A stretch of 64,000 nucleotides of DNA from Fusarium oxysporum f. sp. lycopersici 4287 (GCF_000149955.1 NC_030991.1:2535462-2599461); one strand, 5' to 3'; positions 34,765 to 46,964 are shown, numbered from the stretch's first letter. Notes: generated from the sequence alone by a model not told the origin. Program-made: numbers and translations.

Positions 34765-35256
34765 CTAAAACGCACCACCCTTCGAGACCCGGCCGCTATC
34801 GCCAGCCACGACTGCATCGAATCCGCCTTACTCATTGGCAAACTTGAGGACGTCATCGTCAAAGCTACCAGGCTGCAGCCACGCGGATGGGATCCTTAGC
34901 TCCTTTGCCTCCTGGAGCGCCTTGAGGGTTGCCGAGGGGAGTGATGACTGTGATGGACGTCTGCTTGGGGTTGGGAAGCGCCGCGACGCTGGGGACAGTG
35001 GGATGGTCCTTTTCTAGAGCAGAAATAGTTGCCGACACCGGATTAACGGGAGTGACTGGCAAGTCATGATAGAGATAGAGATACCAGGCACAGACTATTC
35101 AAAACATTGTTAGCCCAACGCGGCCTTGATGAGTAGGTTATTGACAAGGATCGGACCTCGGTGGCCGAAATTGGGGGGGGGGGTTGAGCTAGCACCCACC
35201 GCCGCGAAGGCTGAGGACGCAAAGAAATTGCGAACAGTGGCTTCGGTGGACATCAT
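34765..35256 (-). pseudogene. CoA-binding (Rossmann) domain protein, frameshifted
   Basis: Exon 1 (35256-35157) reads MMSTEATVRNFFASSAFAAV, then GASSTPPPNFGHR across an 11-base C run. After an intron (35156-35095) exon 2 gives HDLPVTPVNPVSATISALEK and HPTVPSVAALPNPKQTSITV. A one-base shift near 34934 moves coding to ATLKALQEAKELRIPSAWLQ and PGSFDDDVLKFANE; a TAA then interrupts before GGFDAVVAGDSGR. This is the small CoA_binding_2 family common in fungi, about 140-150 aa. With two lesions and a shortened C terminus it is a pseudogene. Divergent neighbour: the methyltransferase at 35565. Confidence 0.78.
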
Positions 35257-35564
35257 ATCACAAAGTCGGCTGAACACTTGGCTAGCAGGATAGGTTTTGT
35301 CTTCGGCCGTTCAGGATTGTCAATCAAGGGTGCAGGAATTCAAGGGATGGTGTAGGTTCCGTTATCACCCACGCCGCGCTGCGGGGCAGCGGCATACACC
35401 GATCGATCACTCCATCAATCTTGAGTGCTTGTGTCATGTGTAAGGCCGAAGCCGCGGCTGCAAAGTATAAATCAGTCGATCCTGCTGGTGCATCTTTTCT
35501 TGTTTATTGAACGACTCTCCCGAGTACAGTAACCTTTGGTCAATCAGCCATCGTGAACGTGACA

Positions 35565-36549
35565 ATGTCCATTTATGGGTGAGTCATCATGGTCAAATCA
35601 ATGCATCTTCTCCTAGGAGACTGCGCAACTGAACTGATACCACGGCAGGAGGGCAACTTTCTCTGCTGCAGGGTACGCCGCAGCCAGGCCCACGTATCCT
35701 GCAAGTCTGTTCAAGACAATTCTGGGATATTATCATCATGAGGATCCTCATGGTACGCTGCTGGACTTGGGTTCTGGCCATGGAATTGTTGCTAGGGAGC
35801 TGAGCCCCCGCTTTGCCAGAGCCATCGCCATTGACCCCAGTGCTGGTATGATGCAGCAAGGAATGCAAGCCACTGCCCAGTTCTCCAAGATCTCGTTCCG
35901 CCAGAGCAGCGCCGAGGACTTGTCTTTTCTACCCGCGCACTCGGTAGACATGGCTGTAGCCGGCGAGTCAGCGCATTGGTTCGACTACCCCAAAGTCTGG
36001 CCAGAGTTGTCCAGGGTAGTCAAGTCAGGCGGCTCATTGGCCTTTTGGGGGTACAAGGACAACATCATCATTGGACACCCGCAAGCCAACAAGATATTTG
36101 AGATGTTCTGCTACGGCGAAGGAGAGGTGTCGCCCGGGCTGGAGGGGTTGAACCAGTATTGGGAGCGTCCCGCGCGAGACATCCTCCGGGGCCTGTTGGC
36201 GGACGTCAAGCCCCCTGAGTCGGAGTGGGACAAGATCAAGCGAATCACTTATAACGTTGACAAAGATACGACTGAGGTTGCAGACCCAGAGACGGCCTGG
36301 ATGAGGAGCAAGATCAATTTAGGGCAGTTCGAGGCTTATGTGCGGGCCTTCACTGCGTACCGGGGTTGGATGGATGCGCACCCGGACAAGAAGAGCCGTG
36401 CCGAAGGTGGTGAGGGAGACATTGTGGACATCTTGTTTGACCAGATCCTGGAGGCAGAACCCGAGTGGAAGGCACAGGGTGATCGCTGGAGAGATATCGA
36501 GGTTGAATCAGTCTGGGGCACGTACATTTTACTGGCGAAGAGGAAGTGA
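35565..36549 (+). CDS. SAM-dependent methyltransferase (trans-aconitate methyltransferase-like), 304 aa
   Basis: A tiny first exon (35565-35578, MSIYG) is joined through a 70-nt intron to exon 2 (35649-36549), giving MSIYGRATFSAAGYAAARPT. Motif I is LLDLGSGHGIVAREL, followed by the acidic motif AIAIDPSAGMM, then SAEDLSFLPAHSVDMAVAGE and HWFDYPKVWPELSRVVKSGG, the order of class I methyltransferases. The N-terminal ATFSAAGYAAARPTYP block and total length match the fungal Tmt1-like group that methylates small carboxylic acids such as trans-aconitate; the actual substrate is inference. It appears intact and cytosolic. Confidence 0.88.
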
Positions 36550-37914
36550 GGACGAGAACCGCGAGGTCTTGATCAGGGCGGATATTCCGCCAAAACTTGA
36601 TGAAAGTGATTGACAGCCACACAACAGATATTTATGCAAATGCAATGAATGGCCTCTGAGCCCGTTTTTTTCTTCACTTTTTTCTTTTCTTTTTTTACAC
36701 ATAGAGATCAATCCTTTTGATACGAGCTTTGCGTATTTGCCCAAGTTACAATAGTTTTACCGTCTCGAATGGCTAGCAGAAGGGCGATAATATAATGCCG
36801 ACATCATGCAAGATAACTGGGCCTGAAAGGGCGATCAACTTCCTGATTCATTTTGTCACCCCGGCTGGCTTCGGTTGGGCGACCAGCCTGGCCCATGTGG
36901 CTGCTACGGTTGCCCCGTTTATCTCAGATCAAAGGACAGGAGGGAGGCCAAGGCGTGGATTGAAATGCACCGCGAGTGCAAGCCTGGTCCTCTTTTCTTC
37001 CTTCTTCATCTTTTCAACACCACTCGACCTCTCAAAAAAAAAAAAAAATCATCACCAAGCATCTTTCTTGTGCAATCTACCCGTTTGCCACTGCTCTGTG
37101 TTACCAGCCCATCAGCCGCACACACCCAAACCCAAACCCAAAATGGTGAGCCCCAGTTGCCCCGGACACCCTTTTCTCGATGGCGTAAACAAGGGGTTGT
37201 GGCTGGTTGCCACGCTAATAATCTTGATATGCGACGCCAGGCACTACTATCGTACTCGTAGGTCAGGGGTGGGCACTTTGACCTACTGACTCTTTCACTT
37301 AGGGCATAATAATGCCGGACTGCTGCAATTACTAAGGGGAATTAAAGAAATTATTAATATAGGAAATTCTTCCATAGCACAACATAATATTACTTAAGTA
37401 AATCTCTATTTTACTAATCAATATTCAGATGGAATTCATTACACAAATCGTCAAGTTTTGATCTCCGGACCTTTTCAGAAGACTTGGCAGGTTATAATAC
37501 TTTCTAAATCGCCTCACGGGCTTTCTTGATCATTAGGGTCTTTACGAATTCAGCGTTTCTGTTGAACATGCATTGGCTGTCACATGCAAGCAGGGATACC
37601 TAAATCCGACAGAAAAAAAGATGAATATACCAATCTGGATCAATGGACCGAATACACGTAGTGTCTGACAATAAGAACCAAAAGAAGTATCGCTGACGGC
37701 TTCATAACAAGCATTTCAAAGCCTCATCGACATGGTCAATCGTGGCGCAGTTATTGAGCTGGGTACGCAATCACGCCAATTGCACATGAGCGTTTCCTGA
37801 ATTGTTGGTTTTGATTATGGACTGAAAGTCCTATCATAGGCCTATTGGACACGGAGTCTGTCCTCACCAATAGGCATCGTGTTCGTGCTGGTGTTCTATG
37901 CCTGTTGTCCAGGG
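36550..37914. other. Intergenic with a possible promoter/first-exon relic
   Basis: Around 36990-37145 there is a CT-rich tract, an A-run and then CCCAAACCCAAAATGGTGAG, which looks like a fungal 5' leader running into an ATG directly followed by a GT donor. A plausible branch/acceptor (GCTAATAATC...GCCAG) ends near 37239, but no coding sequence follows. It may be the 5' end of a highly expressed gene that was copied or cut. The remainder is AT-rich without features. Confidence 0.35.
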
Positions 37915-39755
37915 TTAAGTGGCTTGTCTCCTCCTGTTCATCCTCCCAATGAACTTACACATCTTGTTAGCATATACGAATCCCCGGGACAACATGAGCA
38001 ACTCACCGTGTGCCCGGATTACAAAACTCGCCAGGAAGCTGATGCCATACATGCTTACCAGTAGGACAAAGATGGCCTGTGAAAACGTTCCCACAGTAGC
38101 GGCGTAGATACCGTTGAACAAGAGCGGCCCAAGAATCCTAGAAAGGGCAAGCAGCATACCAACCGCACCCAAGACCTGCCCTACACGGTTCGTGGGAACG
38201 TGCTTTGTTACAATAGCTTGGATAGCGGCACTGCCAAGTCCTCCCATTGCTGTGACCATGCCGCTAAGGAAAAAAACCTCTTCAGAGTGTGACAGGCTGT
38301 ATCCAATGCTACCCAGGATATCTGACGTCAGGGCAGCCCTAAGGACCCATATGTCGAGGTTGTCTGCTCCATAATGCTTCTTTGCTGGCACCATGAGACA
38401 CTCTCGTCGTCTCCGAGCAGCTGGACGAACACGCCCAAAATAGTTGATGATTGGGAAGATCCCCATCAGAGCCACTACCCGAACTAGCGACAAAACGGAC
38501 ACGAATCGAGAGCTCTCAAAGGTGCCCCAGCCATATATGTACTCGCTGTACAAAATAATGACCGCACCAGCAGCTTGAGAGATTCCAAAAATGATGATAT
38601 CGTTGAGAGCCAGAGCAACCAGGTTTCGGCGGAGGGCAGGTGAAGTTCCAGGGCCTGTGGGGCAGAGGACCTTGAGAGGCTCGAATGGGTTAACCGTCTG
38701 GATAGTGGATAACAGAGACCTCCTGATCTGGGCCCTCAACTCTTGTTCTTTGTCCCACTTCTCCCGAGCAAGCAGCTGCTTCTTCTTGGACAGAGATTCA
38801 GGAACGATGAACCCAATTATGATCACAAACATACTGTGGCAACCCAGTACCACATAGAAGATGGACAGGAGGCTGCCAGTCCACTTGACAAAGTATCCGG
38901 ACAAAAGAGGACCGAATGCCAGGCCGGTGAACAGACATGCATGCATGTAGCCTATAGACGCTGCACGTTTTGAGGGTGGCGTGCAATCGCTAATGTATGA
39001 TTGGTGAAGGATGCTTCCAGCTGTGAAAGAGCCGGTTAATCCATCAAACACGCTCCCCAGTACTAACCACCGGTAGTCAATCACTTGGGGAAATCTGGCC
39101 ACCAAGATGGTTATGAATTCAGCAACTAAACCACCACAGGAAGCCAGGGCCATCAATCGCGTCCTACCACATCGGTCTGATAGATGTCCCAACTTTGGAG
39201 TCACGATGGCACTCAGGGGAGCCTGTGATGAGATTCATGAGCAGCATGAAGGTTGCAGCATTCTTCTGGACCTCGGGTATCTTGCATTGTGGATTCTCGC
39301 TACCAAGAAGGATAGCCTTGAAGGTATTGTCCGGGTTGAGGAGCTTCTGATCCGCCAAGTATTGTTTGCAAACGATGTCGAGGATCCTTTGCGCATCAAA
39401 GTCAATGGTCCGAGTTTAATATACAATAACGAAAGCGCTCACAGATTTAATTTAGGCACAATGACACCTCCGAAAGCCAGGGTGAAAACGGTGAAAGGAA
39501 AGAGGAGCCAGTAGACCTGGATGCTGTTAGCTCTTGATTGTAATAGACGTCCGAGAAATTGGAGCATACTGAGGGTCTCTGCCACCAACTCAACACTTTC
39601 GAAGCTTCATGTCTCTTGTCCTGTGTACCAAGTGCACCGGTGCCGAGCAACCGAGTCGTATCTGATACATGAGAAGCCTCGAGCTGGTGAGACCTTAGGC
39701 TTTCCACTGCGCCACGGTCCATTGCTTTCACTCGTACCATACAGGAAACGTCCAT
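37915..39755 (-). pseudogene. MFS transporter, one frameshift
   Basis: Exon 1 (39755-39570) ends SKVLSWWQRPS, exon 2 (39516-39443) reads VYWLLFPFTVFTLAFGG, and exon 3 starts at 39386 with ILDIVCKQYLADQKLLNP. After MLLMNLITG an extra base in the GGGG run at 39216-39219 (plus-strand letters) shifts the frame; coding resumes LSAIVTPKLGHLSDRCGRTR, the conserved MFS loop motif, and continues through further membrane segments to 37915. The family is the fungal tetracycline-resistance-like MFS group, about 550-600 aa, exporting or importing small molecules at the plasma membrane. It is otherwise well preserved, so this is either a young pseudogene or a sequence error. The first methionine is uncertain (39755 or 39722). 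Confidence 0.82.
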
Positions 39756-41026
39756 TCTGGGGCTGCGATCAAAATTCGGAATTTATAGGTCGCTATGAGC
39801 GCTTCACATCGAGCTGGTCGACCTAGGTAGTTCAAGTTCGGCCACGTCGTTGGGACGATTATGTAGCAATCTGAGAGGATTGTGAGTGAAGCGAAGGTTC
39901 CTACGACAAACGGTAGCAATTCCATATGCCAGCGAGCTTTAAAAACGCGTAACAAGAGAAGGCATGAGTAGAAGGCAGAATAATAAAGCACGGCGGGTCC
40001 ATGATGGGCTGTGGCGATGGTGGGGTCCGGAGCCCCTCTTAGGTCAACATGCTAAGATAACCAGACATCCAGACACGCACGGGGCTTAGCGGGAAACAAC
40101 TTCGCTGACTCCCTCCTAATGGTTAGGCTTATGGTATCGCATGCATCGTGGGGCATTTAAGTCTCAAAGCCCACCACAATCTGCAAGACATCAACACAAT
40201 CATGTGGATTCACGAATCGATGAGCCCATGATCTGATAACTAATCTCCACTCTAATGTGGACCTGGACGCGACAGGTCCTCCTGTAGCGTCGGAGGTTGG
40301 CATATTCAGACTCCGGTCCGCAAGACACGAGCCATAACAACGCAACTTATCGGAAATACTGGCTTTTCTTTAGTGGCTTCTACTCTTTGGTAGTCTGTTG
40401 TTCGCTAGGTAGGCGTCCATATGGCTTGATCTTTGACAAGAGTGATTACAGTCGCAGAGCATTTAGCTGTCTGCTAATTAGTCTAGTTACTTCTCGTCGT
40501 CTCGGGTAACGTTTACTGGGGAGGGGAAAAGTTTTAATGCATGTTCGTTGAAGTGATATCGTGCTTTAACTCTGCACCTAGATATTCCTAATTACTCTGA
40601 CTCAATACTGATGATATTCTGAGTTAAGATTGCATGAAGGCTGTTTCTCTGGCGGAAGCTTACTGCAACCCCAGTCGTTGCAAGCTCATTCGATCAAGCT
40701 ACCGAACCAATGAGAAGGTCCAGGTTCGCAGCACCCGCTGGTTCTTTCCGCAGACACCAACGGTTTTTGCATCCCCCACACTCTCGTGTCTTGTGCCTCC
40801 TACGATTTACAAACTTTCCCCCCATCGCGCTGCCTCTCCCATCTCAAGGTCCCTTCCCGATCTAACGGTACCTGTTATTTAGTGCCACTATATCTACCTG
40901 CCATCTTCTCTACTTATCATGCTATTATCATGTTAATCCGGCAGCTACGGTGACTTGCCCGGCTTGTTATTGCTCTATATACCATTCTCACTTGCCCTGA
41001 TTCTTCGTTGGTACCCATCCGGCACA
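39756..41026. other. Intergenic between divergent MFS and CAP20-like genes
   Basis: Holds the presumed promoters of both genes. The last 250 bp before the CAP20-like start are CT-rich, a common fungal promoter trait. No other feature. Confidence 0.4.
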
Positions 41027-41631
41027 ATGTCTTCTCAGCTCAACGATAACGCGGGACTTGCTCATCACTCGGCTTTCTTCCAGGTATAATATACAGCTCC
41101 TACTACACTTACACTGTTATGCATTGCCTTGTTCGGATGCTAACCTCATGATAGCATCTGCTCAGCTACCCGGTCATCAGCGACGGCGTTCATACTTTCA
41201 AGTCTGGCAAATACGGCCAGAGGTCCATCCAGTTCGGCAACGCCGCTTACCAGACTTTCGCTGGCACCGCCACGACTTGGTTCCAGAGGCCCTACCAACA
41301 CCTTCTACCTTATATTCAGAAGGTCGATTCCTTAGGCGACAATATCCTCCACCATGTCCACAAGCAATTCCCCATTATTAAAAAGCCCACGCAGGAGCTG
41401 TACAACGACACTAAGGACCTTATCTCCCTATCATACCACAAGGGCCTGGAGGGTAGAGACCACGTTCTTAAGGTTTATGACTCCGAGTATGAGAAGAACA
41501 AGCAAGTAGGCCTTGTCGCCCACGGAAAGGCTGCTGTTACCACCGTTCTCGGCGTCAGCAATGAGGCCCTCTCTTGGCTCAGTTGCCTTTTGCACCCGAA
41601 GAAGGCCGAGGCAACCAATACCGTCAACTAA
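41027..41631 (+). CDS. CAP20: CAP20/perilipin-like lipid-droplet protein, 177 aa
   Basis: Exon 1 (41027-41083) MSSQLNDNAGLAHHSAFFQ and exon 2 (41155-41631) join through an intron with GTATAA...GATAG. The protein continues HLLSYPVISDGVHTFKSGKY, QSFGNAAYQTFAG-like repeats (SIQFGNAAYQTFAG) and KKPTQELYNDTKDLISL, and ends in GKAAVTTVLGVSNEALSWLS. This is the fungal CAP20/perilipin family, which coats lipid droplets and supports appressorium turgor and virulence in some plant pathogens. Length fits the family (about 180 aa) and no lesion is seen. The function in this species is inferred from family membership. Confidence 0.9.
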
Positions 41632-43372
41632 AATTTCAATCAATGGAGAAGACCAGATTTACGTCAACACTACCACAGGACTTGAATGGTCCGAGGCCGC
41701 TGTTGCTGGCCATGGCATTCTATATTGGCACCACTACAGACGTCCGATTTAGTGGGAATGGAAATTCCCTCAGATAGATAACCAGATTATGCATTCACAT
41801 CTATCTAGTTAATGCAATAACAACTAGGAATAGGCATTCTGACAGCTAATACTACCTGGTGATTCATTCTTTTCGCTTTGCTAGGACTCCCTAGCGGTCA
41901 CTCGTAGAGATCTAACCCAATAAGCGCTGGTCTTGAGGTTATAGTTGTATGTCTGGATATGCACTGGTCACTATCTCAGCCTACAGAATAAGCTTCTGAT
42001 AGTGTCATAACAATAGAGTAACTTAAATTAGGGAGCCTTCGCACGGTCGAAGGGATAGCAATGAAGAGTGTGAACTGCCGATATCGACTTTAGGGGACTG
42101 AGGAGGGGAGAGTTTGGGCCCGGTGAACTTTGTGGTGCCAATAATGGATGGGATAGGTGGAAGAATTACCATCTTCACTTCCTGGTACATCACTTGTAGC
42201 GTGCTAGCTGTGTACGATAGGGATTGAATCAGATCCTTCAAGTAACGCGTAACTCAATAATATTCTCAACCCCATTCATAGCCTGTCCCTCTTATTCACG
42301 TTAAATTCAAACCTTTATTTACAGCCCGTACAGTACCATAACTAACCCAGGGGGCAGCGCCTCCAACAAATAAAGTCTCTAAAGAGCCGTAGCGGGCGGA
42401 ATAACAGCTGAATCGAATAACCGCAGATTAAGTATATCTGAATATAGACAGCATAACAGCTGTAATTGCCATTGAGATAATTAGTGCAGTATCGATATGC
42501 TGGACCACAAAGTAGGGTAGCATAACAACCAGCCCGCCTTTTATTATTTCATTAATATCAACCAGAACCAGCAACTTGATATACTAACCTACGAAGTATG
42601 CGAATCCCATTGTAAATCTGACATCGATGGTCGAGACCAGCCGGGCCGCTTAAGCTTCAGCTTAAACTATATACTTTTAGCTTAGCTGTATATCAACAGA
42701 TCGAAGTCCTCACATTAACCTACGAGTCTAGACTTTGCCTAAACCTCTAGAGAATAGGTGATATTTCTTTTCTGATGAGGCCATACTCTGTGCAAATCAC
42801 TACCAATATTTCTCCTTCGAGTTATGGAGTCCCTATTACCTGAAGTTACTCACGAACTTCCTCTACTCGATACTAGTGCTGGGAAGATTAGCCCTAGGGA
42901 GTGGCAGACGTAGAGAAACATACCGAGATCAGCTTTAGAGGGCTACCGTAACAATCGCAACAACCATACTAACACCCTGACTGAATGACTCACCGGAGCA
43001 TCTCAAAGTAAAGGAAAATGGAAAAGCAAAGAAGACAGAAACCGTAAAAGGCGGTTGCTTAGCTTAGGTCTCAGGCTAGCGGAGATCCGGATCCAGAAGA
43101 TAATCGAAAGGATGATTTCGGCCAACCAGTTATAATATAATTCGGACCAGGTGTCTCCAATCGCGCAGAATGCAACAACATTACTAAATACTGCAGCCCA
43201 CGGCTTAAAGGCAGCTAAGTTCTAGCAGGGATGAGAATCAGTAACATTTATACCAGTACTATAAAGTAAAATGATTTTCCAGCTAAAAATGTAGCCAGCC
43301 AACATGGTGATTCAATGCCATCTCTCTCAACTTGACCAGTCATACTATCATGGTAAAACTTTGAAACCGATA
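41632..43372. other. AT-rich stretch, possible decayed coding relic
   Basis: No intact gene. Between about 42840 and 43130 a plus-strand frame with several TAG/TGA stops reads pieces such as ISPREWQT and KSKEDRNRKRRLLSLGLRLA, suggesting a RIP-damaged coding remnant that I cannot identify. Confidence 0.3.
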
Positions 43373-44490
43373 TCACTTGCTTGTATCAACGACATACCGA
43401 CCTACAATCTCATCCTCAAGCATCATATCATAGACATCCTGTAGATGACTTAAACCAATAAGCTTGTGTGGCGCTTTAATCAGGCCAAGTCGGAAGAATT
43501 CGATAGCCTCGGCTGCGTCCTGGCGATTCCCCACATAACTACCTTTGATGTTGACCATGCGAACGACAGTGGCGAAGATTGGTGCTTTGAGATATGCATA
43601 GCCCGGCATACCAATACAAACAACACTGCCGTGTGATCGAACATATTTGTATGCCTGCTGGAATGGCGCCTCGTGGGTTGCGAGCACGAGGACAGCGTGG
43701 GGCCCGAACCCGTCGGGGACTGCGGCCCTAACATCAGCGGCAATATCTGAGGACTCTTGGAAGTCGATAAAAGCTGCTGCGCCCAGATCTTTGCAAACCT
43801 TGGATTTGTCGTTCCCTGCGTCGATTGCAATGCTGTGGACACCCATGGCCTTAGCGTACTGTAGAGCGAAGCATCCGAGGCCACCACCTGCACCAACTAT
43901 GGCGACATATTGCCCCGGACGAACACCAGATTCTTTAAGCCCCTTGTAGACGGTGAGTCCTGCGCAAAGGATCGGGCAAACGTCTTCCAAGCTACACTCG
44001 CTAGGGATTCGGGTGATATGTGCCGCCTTGGCAACAGCATATTGCTGGAAAGTGCCGTCGACGGTATAGCCGGAGAGGAGATCCTGAGGACAGAGCTGCT
44101 CATCGCCTTGTAAGCAGAAAGTGCAGTTTAAACAAGAGCCATTTAACCACTTGACCCCAACGTAGTCACCAATCTCTATGTTCATGACAAGCTCACCCTT
44201 GGCGACCACGAAACCAGCGCCTTCGTGACCACCAACTAGAGTTCCTCTTTAGTGGCCAATCACCCATTATAGCGTGTAAGTCGGTATGACAGACTCCGGA
44301 ATACTTCACATTAACCAAGACCTCATCAGGACCTGGCATATGTACGGGAATTTTCTTATAAACAACCACTGTTAACCGATATTAATATCTAGCGAACCCA
44401 AGTTTGAAATACAAAGAGGAGACACATACGGCCGCCGGGCTTTTCGAGTACTTGCGCCCATTGCTCCTCTGGGATTGCAATAACAGGCAT
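43373..44490 (-). pseudogene. Zinc alcohol dehydrogenase (ADH1-like), frameshifted
   Basis: Exon 1 (44490-44430) MPVIAIPEEQWAQVLEKPGG and exon 2 (from 44368) join through a 61-nt intron. The enzyme shows the catalytic-zinc motif GVCHTDLHA, then GDWPL; a lesion near 44237-44252 shifts the frame and coding resumes [17 protein letters not shown]. The structural-zinc motif [30 protein letters not shown], the NAD-binding GAGGGLG and a normal C terminus follow. Length and motifs match fungal fermentative alcohol dehydrogenases (ethanol/acetaldehyde, NAD, cytosol). Apart from the single break everything is conserved, so decay is recent or the break is a sequence error. Confidence 0.85.
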
Positions 44491-45023
44491 GGTTGGTAGT
44501 ATATTCGGAATAAAAATCAGCAAGGGTAAGCCGGCTCAGCATCTATGCGTCAATACGCGCCAGGAATTCAAGGCAACTTGCCACTTTTAATAGTAGCTTC
44601 GACACATAACAGGAACCACGGAACTCACCGATATGTTCCACAAGTCTTTGCTGGATTAAACGAAACACGCAAAGTATCATGTGATTGATGGCTAGCCAGA
44701 AAGTTAAAGTGCAGCCATGACTTCGACCATGTGATACAAACTCTGCTTACTGGATTTAAGTTGAGCCACAAAAGCTTGTACTGGCATCACAGGTGACAGT
44801 TTGTGAGGTCATGATTACTCGGTGTTGGTGAACCACCAGGCCTTATGCTTTTTTATCTGTTCGTTCTGATATATGCATGTTCTGATGGCATAAAGTGTAA
44901 TATGCATAAGGGACAGGTATAATATTGCCCTAGGTATTATAGATTAATGTAACCTAAATAGAATATATACCTATAGGGTAACTGATAGAGAGTATTACTA
45001 TTTACTATAATTTCTAAGTATAT
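44491..45023. other. Intergenic, nothing recognised
   Basis: Upstream region of the alcohol dehydrogenase and left flank of the Fot-like element; AT-rich. Confidence 0.4.
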
Positions 45024-45025
45024 TA

Positions 45026-46882
45026 ACGTGGTTGATAAGCGAATGCACCATCTAAGCGAGTGCACCAAAAATCCCTTATCCTACAACATTTTCATCTAAT
45101 CAGATACTTCTCAACCAAAGATGTCGCAACCTTTAGATGAGGCTAGAATCCTTCTTGCACTTTAAGCCCTTCAAAATGACCCCAAATTAAGTCTCCGACG
45201 CGCTTTAAATATCTATAAGGTTAACTATTGGAAGCTACGTCGCCGTCAAAATGGCATTCAATCGCGACGCGATTGTATCCCGAACTCCCGGAAACTATCT
45301 GATCTAGAGGAACAGATAATAGTTCAATTCCTCCTTGATCTAGATTCGCGAGGATTTCCTGCGCGACTGCGTTTTGTAGAAGAAATGGCTAATTCTCTTC
45401 TTGCCGACCGCGACGCATCACCTGTCGGCAAGCGCTGGGCTTATAACTTCGTAAAGCAACAACCAGAGGTAAAGATACGTTTATTTCGTAGATATGACTA
45501 CCAGAGAGCTAAATACGAAGATCTGACTATTATTTGTGGCTGGTTTAGGCTTGTATAGAATATAATTGCGAAGTATAATATCTGATCAGATGATATCTGG
45601 AACTTTGATGAAACAGGCTTTATGATGGGCATTATTATGGCCGGAATGGTCGTTACAGGCTCAGAAAGGCAAGGAAGACCAAAATCAGTGCAGCCTCGAA
45701 ACCGGGAATGGATTACTGTAATTTAGGCGATTAATGCGGAAGGCCAGGCGATCCCCCCGTTTATCATTGGTGCAGGCCAATATCACCTTGCTAACTGGTA
45801 CCGAGAAAGCAACCTCCCAGCCGATTGGGTTATTGCAACGAGCCAAAATGGGTGGACAAATAACGAGCCAGGTCTTGAGTGGCTAAAGCACCTTGATCGG
45901 TCTACAAGTAACCGATCAGTTGGTGCCTATTGTCTTCTGATCCTCGATGGCCACGAAAGCCACCACTCTGCCGACTTTGAGAGACACTGCCAGGATAATA
46001 AGATTATCACGCTTTATATGCCGCCTCATGCATCTCACCTACTTCAGCCTCTTGATGTTAGGTGCTTTGCAGTGCTGAAAAAGGCATATGGTCGAGAAAT
46101 AGAGCATCTGATTAGATGCTCTATAACCCACATTTCCAAGACCGAGTTCTTCCCGGCCTTTTATGCCGCCTTTAAAGCTACTTTCACAGAAAGCAATATC
46201 CGGGGGGGCTTTAGAGGAGCTGGACTTGCTCCTCTTGACCCAGAAGCCGTGATCTCAAAGCTTGATGTGCAGCTACGAACCCCAACGCCTCCTGGGGAGG
46301 TCAGCCAACCATTAACCGCATGGGTTTTAAAGACCCCAAAGACAGCAATTGAGGCTCAATCTCAGTCTGAATACCTCGAAAAACGAATCAGAAGACATAA
46401 AGGCAGCTCCCCAGAGTCAATAATAGAAGCTTTAAAGTCAAATACTAAAGCAACAAGGGCAGTTATGCATGAGGTTGTCTTATTGAGGAATGAGGTCCGA
46501 AATCTTCGAGATGCAAATGAGATACTAAGCCGGCGCCGCAGGGCAAAAAGAACTAGATTACAGAGAGGAGGGGCTATGACTGTACAGGAAGCATCGCAAG
46601 TAATTGATCAGATGGATGTTGATGCGCAGGTAGTGGCTGAATCGTCAAGAAGTGGTGGTCGAGGAAGGTCACAGCGACCGGGTGGTCGGCGTTGTGGTGT
46701 ATGCGGCAAGGCCGGGCATAATGCAAGGACCTGTCAGGTAGTAATTGAGACATTTGGGGAAGAGTATAGTAAGTAGTTTTAATTGATTAGATAGTTTGTG
46801 GTGGATTTAAAGCAAGTTCTAGCTTAAAGGGTAAGAAAAGTGCGTCGCATGCTTATCTGCGTCGCATGCTTATCAAACACGT
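45026..46882 (+). mobile_element. Pogo/Fot-like element, copy 2, complete with TIRs
   Basis: The left end ACGTGGTTGATAAGCGAATG and the right end, read inversely, ACGTGTTTGATAAGCATGCG are imperfect TIRs of about 45 bp, each with an internally repeated TAAGC...GCAC unit. TA borders both sides (45024-45025 and 46883-46884). The 1,857-bp element carries one transposase frame with four nonsense codons. The remnant at 14866-16160 is a relative. Confidence 0.9.
45121..46776 (+). pseudogene. Pogo/Fot-like transposase with CCHC zinc knuckle, four nonsense codons
   Basis: The frame is continuous for 551 codons from ATG 45121 except for stops at 45163, 45556, 45583 and 45724. Three of these sit where glutamine is expected (relatives read VQN and VIQAI) and the fourth fits CGA to TGA, so all are C-to-T type. 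The catalytic motifs are WNFDETGF, LDGHES and LQPLDVRC. A coiled-coil-like stretch (RNEVRNLRDANEILSRRRR) and a C-terminal CCHC knuckle, CGVCGKAGHNARTC, follow. The lack of frameshifts means RIP-like mutation is nearly the only damage. Confidence 0.9.
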
Positions 46883-46964
46883 TATATAAGATTAAAAAAA
46901 CCATAATAATAGTAATTATAGGAAGCTATTAGAGCCATCCTTCGATTAGATACCCTAAAGTTTG

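Noticed and set aside
32855..44490. A secondary-metabolite cluster made of the methyltransferase, MFS transporter and dehydrogenase
   Set aside because: There is no polyketide synthase, NRPS, terpene synthase or pathway regulator. The genes belong to unrelated families and several are broken.
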